In this document: positions 32,110-40,591 of the stretch, piece by piece
Position numbering within the stretch: the first letter of the stretch is position 1
Layout: each line of letters begins with the position of its first letter
Made by a program: the position numbers and the translations under genes
The notes under the pieces: generated by a model
Told to the model about the DNA's origin: nothing
Database searches by the model: none
What the model saw: the letters and a program-made list of their open reading frames with translations, nothing else
Assembly (NCBI RefSeq): GCF_016909125.1
Contig: NZ_JAFBFD010000001.1
Location: 62,001 to 126,000, forward strand
Source: Enterococcus lemanii
GTDB taxonomy: Bacteria; Bacillota; Bacilli; Lactobacillales; Enterococcaceae
DNA length: 64,000 bases
Direction: 5' to 3'

Positions 32110-32154
32110 AAAAAGAAACAGTCACCAGCGCCAAGGCTGAAACTGTTTCTTTTT
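32110..32154 (-). terminator. Terminator after rbfA
   Basis: Read leftward, AAAAAGAAACAGT and ACTGTTTCTTTTT form a 13-bp stem around an 18-nt loop that has some internal pairing, followed by a T run. It ends the rimP-to-rbfA operon. Confidence 0.85.
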
Positions 32155-32156
32155 CA

Positions 32157-32504
32157 TTAATCTTTATGTAAGTTCCGAATCATTTCATCAATTTTATTTC
32201 CATATTCAACCGATTCATCAATTTCAAAAATTAATTCAGGTGTTTTGTAAATTGATAACGCACTCCCTAATTCTCGGCGAATTAAGCCGGTTGCTTTTTC
32301 TAAACCGGTTTGAGCCGCTTTTTTATCTGAAGCTAAATCGGATAAAATACTGTAATAAATCGTCGCTTGTTGTAAGTCACCAGTGACATGAACATCGGTA
32401 ATATTTACATTTTCGACGCGAGGATCTCGAACTTTCTTTCGAAGAATTTGGTTTACTTCTTTTAAAATTTCTTGCGCGACACGGCGATCACGGTAATTAG
32501 CCAT
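32157..32504 (-). CDS. rbfA: Ribosome-binding factor A
   Basis: A 115-residue KH-fold protein that helps 16S rRNA maturation and 30S assembly. The conserved start [17 protein letters not shown], then [15 protein letters not shown]-like core and [22 protein letters not shown]-like end, are present. It is the last gene of the nusA-infB operon, 33 nt after infB. Confidence 0.95.
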   Translation of the reverse strand: MANYRDRRVAQEILKEVNQILRKKVRDPRVENVNITDVHVTGDLQQATIYYSILSDLASDKKAAQTGLEKATGLIRRELGSALSIYKTPELIFEIDESVEYGNKIDEMIRNLHKD

Positions 32505-32537
32505 CGAAAAAACCTCCTCTAATGTTCTTTTTATGCA

Positions 32538-34964
32538 TTATTTTTGTTTGATTTCTTCCATAATGAAACCTTCAATTACATCGTCAACTTTCAAGTCATT
32601 GAATTTTTCAATCATTGCCCCACATTCAAAACCTAATTTAACTTCTTTGGCATCATCTTTAAAGCGTTTCAAGCTAGCTAACTGGCCTTCAAAGATTACA
32701 ATGCCTTCACGAATCACACGAACACCACTATCACGACGAATAAAGCCTTCTGTCACGTAACACCCAGCAATGGTGCCCACTTTTGAAACTTTATAAGTTT
32801 CACGAACAAGCATTTGTCCTGTAATTTTTTCTTCAAATTCAGGATCAAGCATCCCCTTCATGGCTGTTTCAATTTCTTCAATCGCTTTATAAATGATACG
32901 GTGTAAACGAATATCTACTTTTTCTGCTTCAGCTTGTTGTCTTGCTTGCGGTGTTGGTCGCACGTTAAAGCCAATAATAATTGCATTACTTGCTGCGGCT
33001 AATGTCACGTCACTTTCATTGATTGCCCCTACTGCTGAATGGACAATATTTACACGAACACCTTCGACATCAATTTTTTGTAAAGAAGCAGCTAAAGCTT
33101 CTGCTGTTCCTTGCACGTCTGCCTTAATAATAACGTTAACGTCTTTAATTTCACCATCTTTTAAGCTAGCAAAGAGGTTATCTAAGGTTACACGAGTATT
33201 GCTACCGCGTTGTTCCAGTAACGCACGTTTGGCACGCTCTTCACCTGCTGCACGAGCTGTTTTCTCATCTTCAAAAGTAACAAAACGATCACCTGCTTGT
33301 GGCACATCATTTAATCCTGTAATTTCAACTGGTGTCGCTGGTCCAGCTTCTTTGTCACGACGACCTAAATCGTTCGTCATCACGCGGACACGACCAAACG
33401 TGTTCCCCACAACAATTGGGTCACCAATTTTTAACGTTCCTTGTTGAACAAGTAAAGTGGCAACCGGCCCTTTACCTTTATCTAAACGAGCTTCAATCAC
33501 TGTTCCGATTGCGCGTTGTGTTGGGTCTGCTTTTAAATCTTCTACTTCTGCTACTAATAAGACCATTTCAAGCAACTCTTCGATATTTTGTCCAAATTTC
33601 GCAGAGATTTCAACAAAAATGGTATCGCCACCCCATGCTTCAGGAATCAAGCCATGTTCACTTAACTCTTGCATGACATGTTGCGGATTCGCTGCTGGTT
33701 TGTCGATTTTGTTTACTGCAACAATAATTGGAACGTGCGCCGCTTTCGCATGGTTAATCGCTTCGATTGTTTGAGGCATTACTCCATCATCTGCTGCAAC
33801 GACTAGAATTGTAATATCGGTAATACTCGCCCCTCGAGCACGCATACTTGTAAAGGCCGCGTGTCCTGGCGTGTCCAAGAATGTAATTGGTTTACCATCA
33901 ATATCAATTTGATACGCCCCAATATGTTGCGTAATTCCACCAGCTTCTCCGCTTGTAACGCGTGATTTTCTTAGTGTATCAAGTAACGTTGTTTTCCCGT
34001 GGTCTACATGCCCCATAATTGTTACAACTGGAGGACGAGACACCAGTGCTTCTTCGTTTGCTTCTTCTGGCTCAAAAAACTTATCAATATCTGCAATATC
34101 AATTTGAACTTTTTCTTGCGCTTCAATTCCATAATCCGTTGTTAATAATTCAATCGTTTCTTTATCTAATGGTTGGTTTTGATTCACCATCACACCTAAT
34201 AAGAATAGCTTTTTAATGATTTCTGCTGGCTCGCGATAAATTTTCTTCGCAATATCAGCAACGTTCATTCCATCGGTGTACTCCAAAACTTCTGGTAATT
34301 CACGGAATTTACGTGCAGGTACAGCTGGTTTTGGTGCTTGTTGTTGCTGTTGACGTCCTTTTTTCCCTTTTTTATTATAACGGGAATTTTGATTACGATT
34401 ACCAAATCCTGTATTGCCACCTTGGTTACCGCGATTTTGGTTTGAACGATTTTGGTTGTTACTACGCTCTTGTGTTGTCCCTTGCGCCGTCCCTTGTGTT
34501 GGTCGATTCTCACGGTTTTGGTTAGTGGTTTGGTTATTATTTCGTTTTTGTCCTTGATTTGTGTTCTGGTTAGCCGAACGATTGGCTCCTTGCGTGTTCC
34601 CTTGATTTGTCGGGCGATTTCCGCCTTGCGTATTAGGACGGTTGCCTTGTTGTTGGTTTCCGCCACGTTGCTCATTATTTTTTGGTGCGTCGTTTCTAGC
34701 ACCTGCGTGATTTGAGTTACTTGGTTTTGCCCGATTTTGGAAATTAGGGTTATTTCTTTGTGTTTGGTATTTCTTTTCTTGTGGTTTTCTTTGAGTATCA
34801 TTGCCTTTACTTGTAAAAGCTTGGCGCAAGACTCTTTCTTGTGATTCTGAAACAACACCCATATGGTTTTTCACATCAATTCCCAAAGTGTGCGCTTTAT
34901 CAATAATATCCTTACTTGATTTGTTTAATTCTTTTGCAATTTCATAGACTCTTTTATTCGTCAT
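32538..34964 (-). CDS. infB: Translation initiation factor IF-2
   Basis: An 808-residue GTPase that places fMet-tRNA on the 30S subunit. The N-terminal IF2_N domain (1-55) starts [22 protein letters not shown] long low-complexity linker rich in Asn, Gln, Gly and Arg fills about 60-215. A second IF2_N lies at about 225-280. G1 is GHVDHGKTT near residue 316, G3 is DTPGHAAF and G4 is NKID, followed by domains II-IV. The linker is longer and more Asn-rich than the Lys/Ala/Glu linkers of many relatives. It is embedded in rimP-nusA-ylxR-ylxQ-infB-rbfA. Confidence 0.98.
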   Translation of the reverse strand: MTNKRVYEIAKELNKSSKDIIDKAHTLGIDVKNHMGVVSESQERVLRQAFTSKGNDTQRKPQEKKYQTQRNNPNFQNRAKPSNSNHAGARNDAPKNNEQRGGNQQQGNRPNTQGGNRPTNQGNTQGANRSANQNTNQGQKRNNNQTTNQNRENRPTQGTAQGTTQERSNNQNRSNQNRGNQGGNTGFGNRNQNSRYNKKGKKGRQQQQQAPKPAVPARKFRELPEVLEYTDGMNVADIAKKIYREPAEIIKKLFLLGVMVNQNQPLDKETIELLTTDYGIEAQEKVQIDIADIDKFFEPEEANEEALVSRPPVVTIMGHVDHGKTTLLDTLRKSRVTSGEAGGITQHIGAYQIDIDGKPITFLDTPGHAAFTSMRARGASITDITILVVAADDGVMPQTIEAINHAKAAHVPIIVAVNKIDKPAANPQHVMQELSEHGLIPEAWGGDTIFVEISAKFGQNIEELLEMVLLVAEVEDLKADPTQRAIGTVIEARLDKGKGPVATLLVQQGTLKIGDPIVVGNTFGRVRVMTNDLGRRDKEAGPATPVEITGLNDVPQAGDRFVTFEDEKTARAAGEERAKRALLEQRGSNTRVTLDNLFASLKDGEIKDVNVIIKADVQGTAEALAASLQKIDVEGVRVNIVHSAVGAINESDVTLAAASNAIIIGFNVRPTPQARQQAEAEKVDIRLHRIIYKAIEEIETAMKGMLDPEFEEKITGQMLVRETYKVSKVGTIAGCYVTEGFIRRDSGVRVIREGIVIFEGQLASLKRFKDDAKEVKLGFECGAMIEKFNDLKVDDVIEGFIMEEIKQK

Positions 34965-34976
34965 GCAATCACCTTC

Positions 34977-35279
34977 CTAACCTAATAATAGTTCCTTCAT
35001 CTTCTTGGCAAAGCCGGGATCTTTCACTCCCACAACCATTCGATTTTTTCCAATTGCTTGACTCAATTCAGCTGACGTAAAGCAAGCAAAGCAAGGAACT
35101 TCGTAATATAAACTTTTATCTTTAATCTTTTTTTGTGTATTTTCACTGGCATCATTGGCAACAAAAACCAATTGGACTTTTTGAACACGAATGTCTTTTA
35201 GAGTTAACTCTTCACCTGTTATTAATTTACCCGCTCGCATCGCCAGACCGAGCAAATTCAACGCTTTTTCTTTATTCAT
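34977..35279 (-). CDS. ylxQ: L7Ae-family ribosomal protein YlxQ
   Basis: A 100-residue kink-turn RNA-binding protein of the L7Ae/L30e family. It contains LNLLGLAMRAGKLITGEE and VFVANDASENTQKKI. I chose the ATG at 35279 (MNKEKAL), which overlaps the ylxR stop by 8 nt, as in other Firmicutes. Longer in-frame starts would be unlike the family. Its role is K-turn binding of unclear target. Confidence 0.92.
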   Translation of the reverse strand: MNKEKALNLLGLAMRAGKLITGEELTLKDIRVQKVQLVFVANDASENTQKKIKDKSLYYEVPCFACFTSAELSQAIGKNRMVVGVKDPGFAKKMKELLLG

Positions 35280-35568
35280 TGGCAAATAACTCGCGACGAG
35301 CTTTTTGATGAGAAACATATGCCAATAGTTCTTCATAAAAAGCATCTGTAATTTTTGTTTCTAGTACGCGATCCAAGATTTTTTTATCCCAAGCTTGTTG
35401 TGCTTCAGTTGGTTCAATCGCAATATACGCGCCTCGACCAGGTGCTTTTCCAGTTGGATCAATCGAAACAACACCTTCTTTTGACTTTGCAATTCTTAGT
35501 AAATCTTTTTTAGGGAACATTTCACCGGAAACAACCGATTTTCTTAAAGGAATTTTTCTTTTTTTCAT
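35272..35568 (-). CDS. ylxR: YlxR family RNA-binding / nucleoid-associated protein
   Basis: A 98-residue YlxR (DUF448) protein with the signature GRGAYIAIEP after PKKDLLRIAKS. YlxR proteins have been described as RNA-binding or nucleoid-associated regulators, and one was reported to interact with RNase P RNA. It sits 12 nt after nusA, as is usual. Confidence 0.92.
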   Translation of the reverse strand: MKKRKIPLRKSVVSGEMFPKKDLLRIAKSKEGVVSIDPTGKAPGRGAYIAIEPTEAQQAWDKKILDRVLETKITDAFYEELLAYVSHQKARRELFANE

Positions 35569-35580
35569 TCAAGCTTCCCC

Positions 35581-36738
35581 CTAGTTTTGTTCTTCATCAA
35601 AAGCGACATTTTCATAATCATCTGCCGTCATGTTTACTTCTTCCATAATCAATTCATCATCTGTTTCATTTGCTTCTTCTTGCTCTAATTGCGCATAAAA
35701 ATCTTTCATATCAGATTCTGATTTAATGTCGATTTTAAAGCTCGTTAATTTTGCAGCTAAACGTGCATTTTGACCACGTTTTCCAATTGCAAGAGACAAT
35801 TGATAATCTGGCACAACAACGGTGCAAGCTTTTGGATTACTTGTATCAAAAATAACATCTGTAACTTCAGCAGGGTTCAAAGCATTCGCAATGTAGATAG
35901 CTGGGTCTTCATTCCATTCTACAATATCCATGTTTTCGCCTTTTAGTTCATTCACTAATGCTTGAACACGTTGGCCTTTTGGTCCAACACAAGTTCCTAC
36001 AGGATCAATATTAGGGTCAAAAGAGCGAACGGCGACTTTCGAACGATCACCCGCTTCACGAGCAATGCTAACAATTTCAACCGTGCCATCATAGACTTCA
36101 GGTACTTCTTGTTCAAATAAACGACGCAACAAATCTGGGTGACTGCGACTAACAAAAACTTGTGGGCCTTTTGATGTATTTTCTACTTTTGAAACATAAA
36201 CTTTAATACGGTCATGCGGTTGATAAAATTCATTGGCCATTTGGTCTTGTTTTGATAACACTGCTTCAATTTTACCTAAGTTGACATAAATATAACGATT
36301 GTCCTGACGTTCCACAATCCCTTGCATAATGTCGTTTTCATACGCACTAAATTCATTGTAAATGATATTGCGTTCTGCTTCACGAACACGTTGTAAAATA
36401 ACTTGTTTGGCTGTTTGAGCCGCAATTCGACCAAAATCTTTTGGCGTTACTTCAAAACGGATTTTATCACCAATTTCATAAGCTGGATTCAATAAAATCG
36501 CGTCTTTTAAAGAGACTTCTAATTGCGAATCCATCACTTCTTCCGTGACTTCTTTTACCGCATAAACATGAATGTTGCCTTTTTTCTGATCAAAAACAAC
36601 TTCAACGTTTTGTGATTGACCATAGTGACGTTTATAAGCTGAGATTAAAGCCGCTTCCAATGCTTCAATCACGATTTCTTTGGCAATCCCTTTTTCTGCT
36701 TCTAAAGCATCTAAAGCATTTAACATTTCTTTACTCAT
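35581..36738 (-). CDS. nusA: Transcription termination/antitermination factor NusA
   Basis: A 385-residue NusA. The N-terminal RNA polymerase binding domain covers 1-130, the S1 domain about 135-200, and KH1/KH2 about 205-345. The KH motifs GTCVGPKGQRVQALV and AIGKRGQNARLAAKL are both clear. A short acidic tail replaces the C-terminal repeats of E. coli NusA, as is usual in Firmicutes. NusA aids pausing and weak terminators; note the terminator-like hairpin in its own operon leader. It is 20 nt after rimP. Confidence 0.97.
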   Translation of the reverse strand: MSKEMLNALDALEAEKGIAKEIVIEALEAALISAYKRHYGQSQNVEVVFDQKKGNIHVYAVKEVTEEVMDSQLEVSLKDAILLNPAYEIGDKIRFEVTPKDFGRIAAQTAKQVILQRVREAERNIIYNEFSAYENDIMQGIVERQDNRYIYVNLGKIEAVLSKQDQMANEFYQPHDRIKVYVSKVENTSKGPQVFVSRSHPDLLRRLFEQEVPEVYDGTVEIVSIAREAGDRSKVAVRSFDPNIDPVGTCVGPKGQRVQALVNELKGENMDIVEWNEDPAIYIANALNPAEVTDVIFDTSNPKACTVVVPDYQLSLAIGKRGQNARLAAKLTSFKIDIKSESDMKDFYAQLEQEEANETDDELIMEEVNMTADDYENVAFDEEQN

Positions 36739-36758
36739 TTTCTTGATTTCCTCCGTGA

Positions 36759-37232
36759 TTAAAATTGAATGGCTAAGCGTGCAAGCGCAATATTTTTTCG
36801 ATCAAATGTGATTTCTTTTTCTCTAGTTTTAATGCGAACTTTCAGTACCAGTTCTTCTGTGTCAAAAGACTGTAAAAAACCTTCGTATTGTTTTTCGCCA
36901 TCAACACCTTGATATAAAGAAACATGAATGTAATTTCCAATTGCTTTTTCATAATCTGTTTCTTTTTTCAAAGGACGTTCCGCACCTGGAGAAGAAACCT
37001 CAAGAAAATAGGCTTGTGGAATTGGATCAGGTTCAATTGTATCCAGTTTTTCACTCAAACGTTCGCTCACAAAGGCGCATTCTTCAATATCAATACCCTC
37101 TTCTTTATCAATGAACACACGTAAAAACCAGTTCTTACCTTCTTTTACAAACTCTACCTCAACTAATTCAAAATTTTCCGCCTCTAAAATAGGTGTTACT
37201 AATGCTGTAACAGTTTCCACAACCGTACTCAA
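36759..37232 (-). CDS. rimP: Ribosome maturation factor RimP
   Basis: A 157-residue RimP that assists 30S assembly. It has the N-terminal alpha/beta domain with [32 protein letters not shown] and [13 protein letters not shown], then an SH3-like C-terminal domain. The start is a TTG at 37232, after GGAGGG; no ATG fits the family start. First gene of the nusA-infB operon, preceded by a 100-nt leader with a hairpin. Confidence 0.95.
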   Translation of the reverse strand: MSTVVETVTALVTPILEAENFELVEVEFVKEGKNWFLRVFIDKEEGIDIEECAFVSERLSEKLDTIEPDPIPQAYFLEVSSPGAERPLKKETDYEKAIGNYIHVSLYQGVDGEKQYEGFLQSFDTEELVLKVRIKTREKEITFDRKNIALARLAIQF

Positions 37233-37280
37233 ATTGTGATCCCTCCTCTAATTCTTGTAACGAGATTCTTGTTTCATGCC

Positions 37281-37313
37281 ATAAAAAGAGTGAGGGAAAA
37301 ACAACCCTCACTC
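37281..37313 (-). terminator. Terminator-like hairpin in the leader of the rimP-nusA operon
   Basis: Read leftward, GAGTGAGGG (37305-37313) and CCCTCACTC (37288-37296) form a perfect 9-bp GC-rich stem with an 8-nt loop, followed by TTTTT. It lies downstream of the predicted promoter and upstream of rimP, so it may act as an attenuator rather than an operon end. thrS upstream already has its own terminator. Confidence 0.75.
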
Positions 37314-37337
37314 ACCTCTAGTATCATTACAATAAGA

Positions 37338-37366
37338 AATATAGCATATTTTTTCAGAAAACTCAA
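37338..37366 (-). promoter_or_regulatory. Promoter of rimP-nusA-infB
   Basis: Minus strand: -35 TTGAGT (37361-37366), 17-nt spacer, extended -10 TGCTATATT (TATATT at 37338-37343). A CodY-box-like sequence (12 of 15) overlaps the spacer at 37349-37363. Confidence 0.7.
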
Positions 37367-37440
37367 GTCATTCACTTTTTTTAGCCTTTCTCTAATGGAA
37401 TTCTTTCCCTACTTGTAAACTTTTACCTTTAAAATGAACA

Positions 37441-37485
37441 AAAAAGCTTGAAGGTCGGTCTAATTCCTTCCTTCAAGCTTTTTTA
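37441..37485 (-). terminator. Terminator of thrS
   Basis: Read leftward, AAAAAAGCTTGAAGG pairs with CCTTCAAGCTTTTTT around a 15-nt loop. It begins directly at the thrS stop codon. Confidence 0.9.
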
Positions 37486-39420
37486 TTAGCGACTAAAATT
37501 AGCAATATCAGCGACAATCGCATCAATAAACATGTCTAAAGACTCTACGCGCGTTTCTTTTGAACCATAGCGACGAATATTAACCGTTGCTTCTTCGACT
37601 TCTTTATCTCCTACCACAATTTGGTAAGGAATCTTTTGCATTTGAGAAGCACGAATTTTATAGCCCATTTTTTCATTACGATCATCAAGCTCTACACGAA
37701 TCCCTTTTGCTTGCAAACGTTCTTTAACAACCGAAGCATAATCGTAGTGTGCATCCACTGATACTGGAATGATTGTTGCTTGAATTGGTGCTAACCACGT
37801 TGGGAACGCGCCTTTGTAAACTTCGGTTAAATAAGCCACGAAACGCTCCATTGTTGACACAATCCCACGGTGAATAACAACTGGACGATGCGTATTTTCA
37901 CCATCTTCACCAACATAAGTTAAGTCAAAGCGTTCTGGTAATAAGAAATCAAGTTGAATGGTCGATAATGTTTCTTCGTTACCTAATGCGGTTTTTACTT
38001 GTACATCAAGTTTTGGCCCGTAAAACGCCGCTTCTCCTTCTGCTTCAAAGTATTCTAATCCAATTTCATCCATTGCTTCTTTCAGAACTTTTTGGGCATG
38101 ATTCCACATTGCATCATCATCAAAATATTTTTCGGTGTTATTTGGGTCACGATAGCTTAAACGTAAACGATAATCAGTAATATTGAAATCGGCATAAACC
38201 GAAGTCATTAAATCTAAGGTGCGTTTAAATTCCTCTTTGATTTGATCCGGACGAACAAAGGTATGGCCGTCGTTTAATGTCATTTCGCGAACACGTTGTA
38301 GACCAGATAATGCCCCCGATTTTTCATAACGATGCATTTGGCCTAATTCGGCAATTCGAATTGGCAATTCACGATAAGAGTGAATATCGTTTTTATAAAT
38401 CATCATATGATGTGGGCAGTTCATTGGGCGTAAGACAAGCATCTCGCCATCTCCCATATCCATTGGTGGAAACATATCTTCATGGTAATGTGCCCAGTGA
38501 CCAGAAGTTTTATAAAATTCAACGTTGGCCATAATTGGTGTGTACACATGTTGATAGCCTAGATTAATTTCTTTATCCGTAATATAACGTTCAATCGTAC
38601 GACGAATTGTCGCGCCTTTTGGTAGCCAAAATGGTAGTCCCGCACCAACTTCTGGCGACAGCATAAACAAATCTAATTCTTTTCCTAATTTACGGTGATC
38701 GCGTTCTTTCGCTTCTTCACGCGCCTTAATAAATGCTTTCAGGTCTTTCTTGTCAAAAAAGGCTGTACCATAAACACGTTGCATCATATGGTTATCGGAA
38801 TTCCCACGCCAATACGCACCGGCAACCGAAAGTAATTGGAAAATTTGAATGCGACCGGTGGATGGGACGTGCGGACCACGACATAAATCAACAAAGTCCC
38901 CTTGTTCATAAACCGTAATTACTTCGTCAGCTGGTAAATCATTGATTAACTCTTCTTTGTAAGGGTCGCCAGCAAATAACTCTAATGCGGCATCTTTGGA
39001 TAAGACACGACGAGTAATTGGGTGGTTTTCTTTCACGATTTTCATCATTTCTGCTTCAATGGCGGCCAAATCTTCCGCTGTTACTGGATTTTCGCCATTA
39101 TCGGTATCATAATAAAAACCAGAATCAATTGCAGGACCGACACCAAAATGAATTTCAGGGTATAAATGACGCATTGCATGTGCCATTAAATGCGCGGCTG
39201 AATGGCGTAGTAAACCTAAAGCTGCTTCATGGTCAGGCGTAACAATTTCAATTGCGCCATCCTCTTCTAACTCGCGCTCTAAATCAATTAATTCCCCATT
39301 GAATTTTCCAGCAAGGGCTTTTTTGGCTAAACCTTTTGAAATGCCCTCAGCAATTTCTTTGGTTGTGATTCCAGCTTGGTATTCGCGAATCGCGCCATCT
39401 GGAAATGTAACTTTAATCAT
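37486..39420 (-). CDS. thrS: Threonyl-tRNA synthetase
   Basis: A 644-residue class II synthetase. Domains in order: TGS (1-62), editing domain with [11 protein letters not shown] near 73, catalytic core with motif 2 in [24 protein letters not shown] and the zinc-ligand region MNCPHHM near 335, and a C-terminal anticodon-binding domain. Length is normal. The ATG at 39420 follows AAGGAGGAATTTTAA. A threonine T-box riboswitch precedes it, so it is induced when uncharged tRNA-Thr accumulates. Confidence 0.98.
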   Translation of the reverse strand: MIKVTFPDGAIREYQAGITTKEIAEGISKGLAKKALAGKFNGELIDLERELEEDGAIEIVTPDHEAALGLLRHSAAHLMAHAMRHLYPEIHFGVGPAIDSGFYYDTDNGENPVTAEDLAAIEAEMMKIVKENHPITRRVLSKDAALELFAGDPYKEELINDLPADEVITVYEQGDFVDLCRGPHVPSTGRIQIFQLLSVAGAYWRGNSDNHMMQRVYGTAFFDKKDLKAFIKAREEAKERDHRKLGKELDLFMLSPEVGAGLPFWLPKGATIRRTIERYITDKEINLGYQHVYTPIMANVEFYKTSGHWAHYHEDMFPPMDMGDGEMLVLRPMNCPHHMMIYKNDIHSYRELPIRIAELGQMHRYEKSGALSGLQRVREMTLNDGHTFVRPDQIKEEFKRTLDLMTSVYADFNITDYRLRLSYRDPNNTEKYFDDDAMWNHAQKVLKEAMDEIGLEYFEAEGEAAFYGPKLDVQVKTALGNEETLSTIQLDFLLPERFDLTYVGEDGENTHRPVVIHRGIVSTMERFVAYLTEVYKGAFPTWLAPIQATIIPVSVDAHYDYASVVKERLQAKGIRVELDDRNEKMGYKIRASQMQKIPYQIVVGDKEVEEATVNIRRYGSKETRVESLDMFIDAIVADIANFSR

Positions 39421-39534
39421 TTAAAATTCCTCCTTAGATTTTGACGGTTGACTCCTCTTTACTTTAGATGACAGGGCCTGTTTGCGTGATTGTTCTTGTC
39501 ACAAATTCCTGTTTTGCTAGAAGCAATTTTGCAA

Positions 39535-39756
39535 CAAAAAAAGTCCTAATGTCAAATAATCGACATTAGGACGTATCATCGTGGTTCCACCTAAATTCAA
39601 ATACAAAAAATGTATTCCTTCCATGCGTTAACGGGCTACCCGCCTTTGTTTCAACAAAGGTTTGAAAAAGTGGTCATTCTTTGGTTTTCTTCTGGAAAAG
39701 TCTCAGCCTAGCTTTCCCTCTCTGATTGAAGACTCTCAAATGCAGGTGTCTTTTTC
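39535..39756 (-). ncRNA. T-box riboswitch, threonine-specific (specifier ACC)
   Basis: Read leftward, stem I is closed by GAAAAAG (39750-39756) and CTTTTTC (39664-39670). Just inside the 3' arm lies ACC-A: the specifier codon ACC (Thr) at 39672-39674 followed by the usual purine. A stem III-like hairpin CCTTTGTTGAAACAAAGG follows. The T-box core AGGTGGAACCACG is at 39580-39592. The terminator GTCCTAATGTC/GACATTAGGAC with a T run is at 39535-39572. Uncharged tRNA-Thr should stabilise the antiterminator and turn on thrS. Confidence 0.95.
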
Positions 39757-39775
39757 ATAAATCAACTATGGCTTT

Positions 39776-39804
39776 ATTTAAGCACCTCTTTTGAAAAAAT
39801 GCAA
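39776..39804 (-). promoter_or_regulatory. Promoter of the thrS T-box transcript
   Basis: Minus strand: -35 TTGCAT (39799-39804), 17-nt spacer, extended -10 TGCTTAAAT (TTAAAT at 39776-39781). The first T-box stem starts about 13 nt downstream of the expected start site. Confidence 0.6.
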
Positions 39805-40003
39805 GTCTTTTTTTATTAAAAGGCAAATATATCGATGGTCAGGATTCCTCTTTTATTTTAGTAATAAGAAAACTCGTTATTTAATGCGATATTCTTGCTT
39901 TTCATAATTAAAAGACGATTAAAACAAACGGCGTAGCTTACGATAGGACGCATTTACAAAAAATAGAATTATAACAAATTATTTTTATAAAAGTCGCTAG
40001 CTC

Positions 40004-40372
40004 TTACTTTTCAAACATTTCTTCGAGGCACTCTTTAAGCACCACCGCTTGGTTATGTACTTCATCTTTTGCACCATAAATTAAAATGACATCGGCTGTT
40101 TCCAACCACGACTGTACTTGTTTAATAAATGCTGGCAATGCAGGGTTATTTTTCAACTCTTGACGGTATTCTTTTTTAAACCATTCATACTTTTCAGGAA
40201 TATGGTTAAATTCATGGCGCAACGCATTCGTAGGCGCTAGTTCTTTTTCCCACAAATCTAGAGCCAGCGTTTCTTTTTTTATGCCGCGTGGCCAAAGCCG
40301 ATCCACTAATACACGGTAACCTTGTTCATTTGACAAATCGGTGTAGGCTCGTTTTAATTTTATAACTCCCAT
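40004..40372 (-). CDS. DUF488 family protein
   Basis: A 122-residue DUF488 (YeaO-like) protein with the family motif VLVDRLWPRGIKKETL near the N terminus, followed by HEFNHIPEKYEWFKKEYRQEL and LIYGAKDEVHNQAVVL. The biochemical role of this family is not established. I chose the ATG at 40372, nine nt after AAAGGAG; an ATG at 40396 lies upstream of that site. Monocistronic. About 220 nt of AT-rich sequence with no gene that I can support separates it from the thrS leader. Confidence 0.85.
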   Translation of the reverse strand: MGVIKLKRAYTDLSNEQGYRVLVDRLWPRGIKKETLALDLWEKELAPTNALRHEFNHIPEKYEWFKKEYRQELKNNPALPAFIKQVQSWLETADVILIYGAKDEVHNQAVVLKECLEEMFEK

Positions 40373-40547
40373 CTTCAATCGCTCCTTTTCTTTCATTGTC
40401 TTGTTGTCTTTTCTTTAGTTTACGCCGTTTTCTTTTAAAAAGATATCATTTTGCTCTGTGAACAGAACCCTATTCAAAATTTCTCTTTCAGCGTAATTCT
40501 CATGACGATTTAAGAATCTTTTGTTTTTTTATCTTTTTTAATTTTTC

Positions 40548-40558
40548 TATGCTATAAT
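40548..40558 (+). promoter_or_regulatory. Predicted helD promoter (extended -10)
   Basis: TATGCTATAAT gives a perfect -10 TATAAT (40553-40558) with a TGC extension. The upstream T tracts offer no clear -35. The helD start is 33 nt downstream. Confidence 0.55.
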
Positions 40559-40591
40559 TTTAAAGTCTAATTTTTAGAGGGGGCCGATCAG

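Noticed and set aside
32893-33447. 184-codon open frame opposite infB
   Set aside because: Antisense shadow of the conserved IF-2 C-terminal domains, with no start signals.
34265-34858. Long open frame of 197 codons in another frame of infB
   Set aside because: It lies within the low-complexity IF-2 linker, in an alternative frame on the same strand. Its Lys/Thr/Ile-rich product follows from the Asn/Gln codon repeats and it has no ribosome binding site.
39805-40003. Possible remnant of a protein end (VNASYRKLRRLF on the minus strand) between DUF488 and the thrS leader
   Set aside because: The frame is only about 20 codons and has no start. It may be a decayed gene, but nothing supports a specific family.
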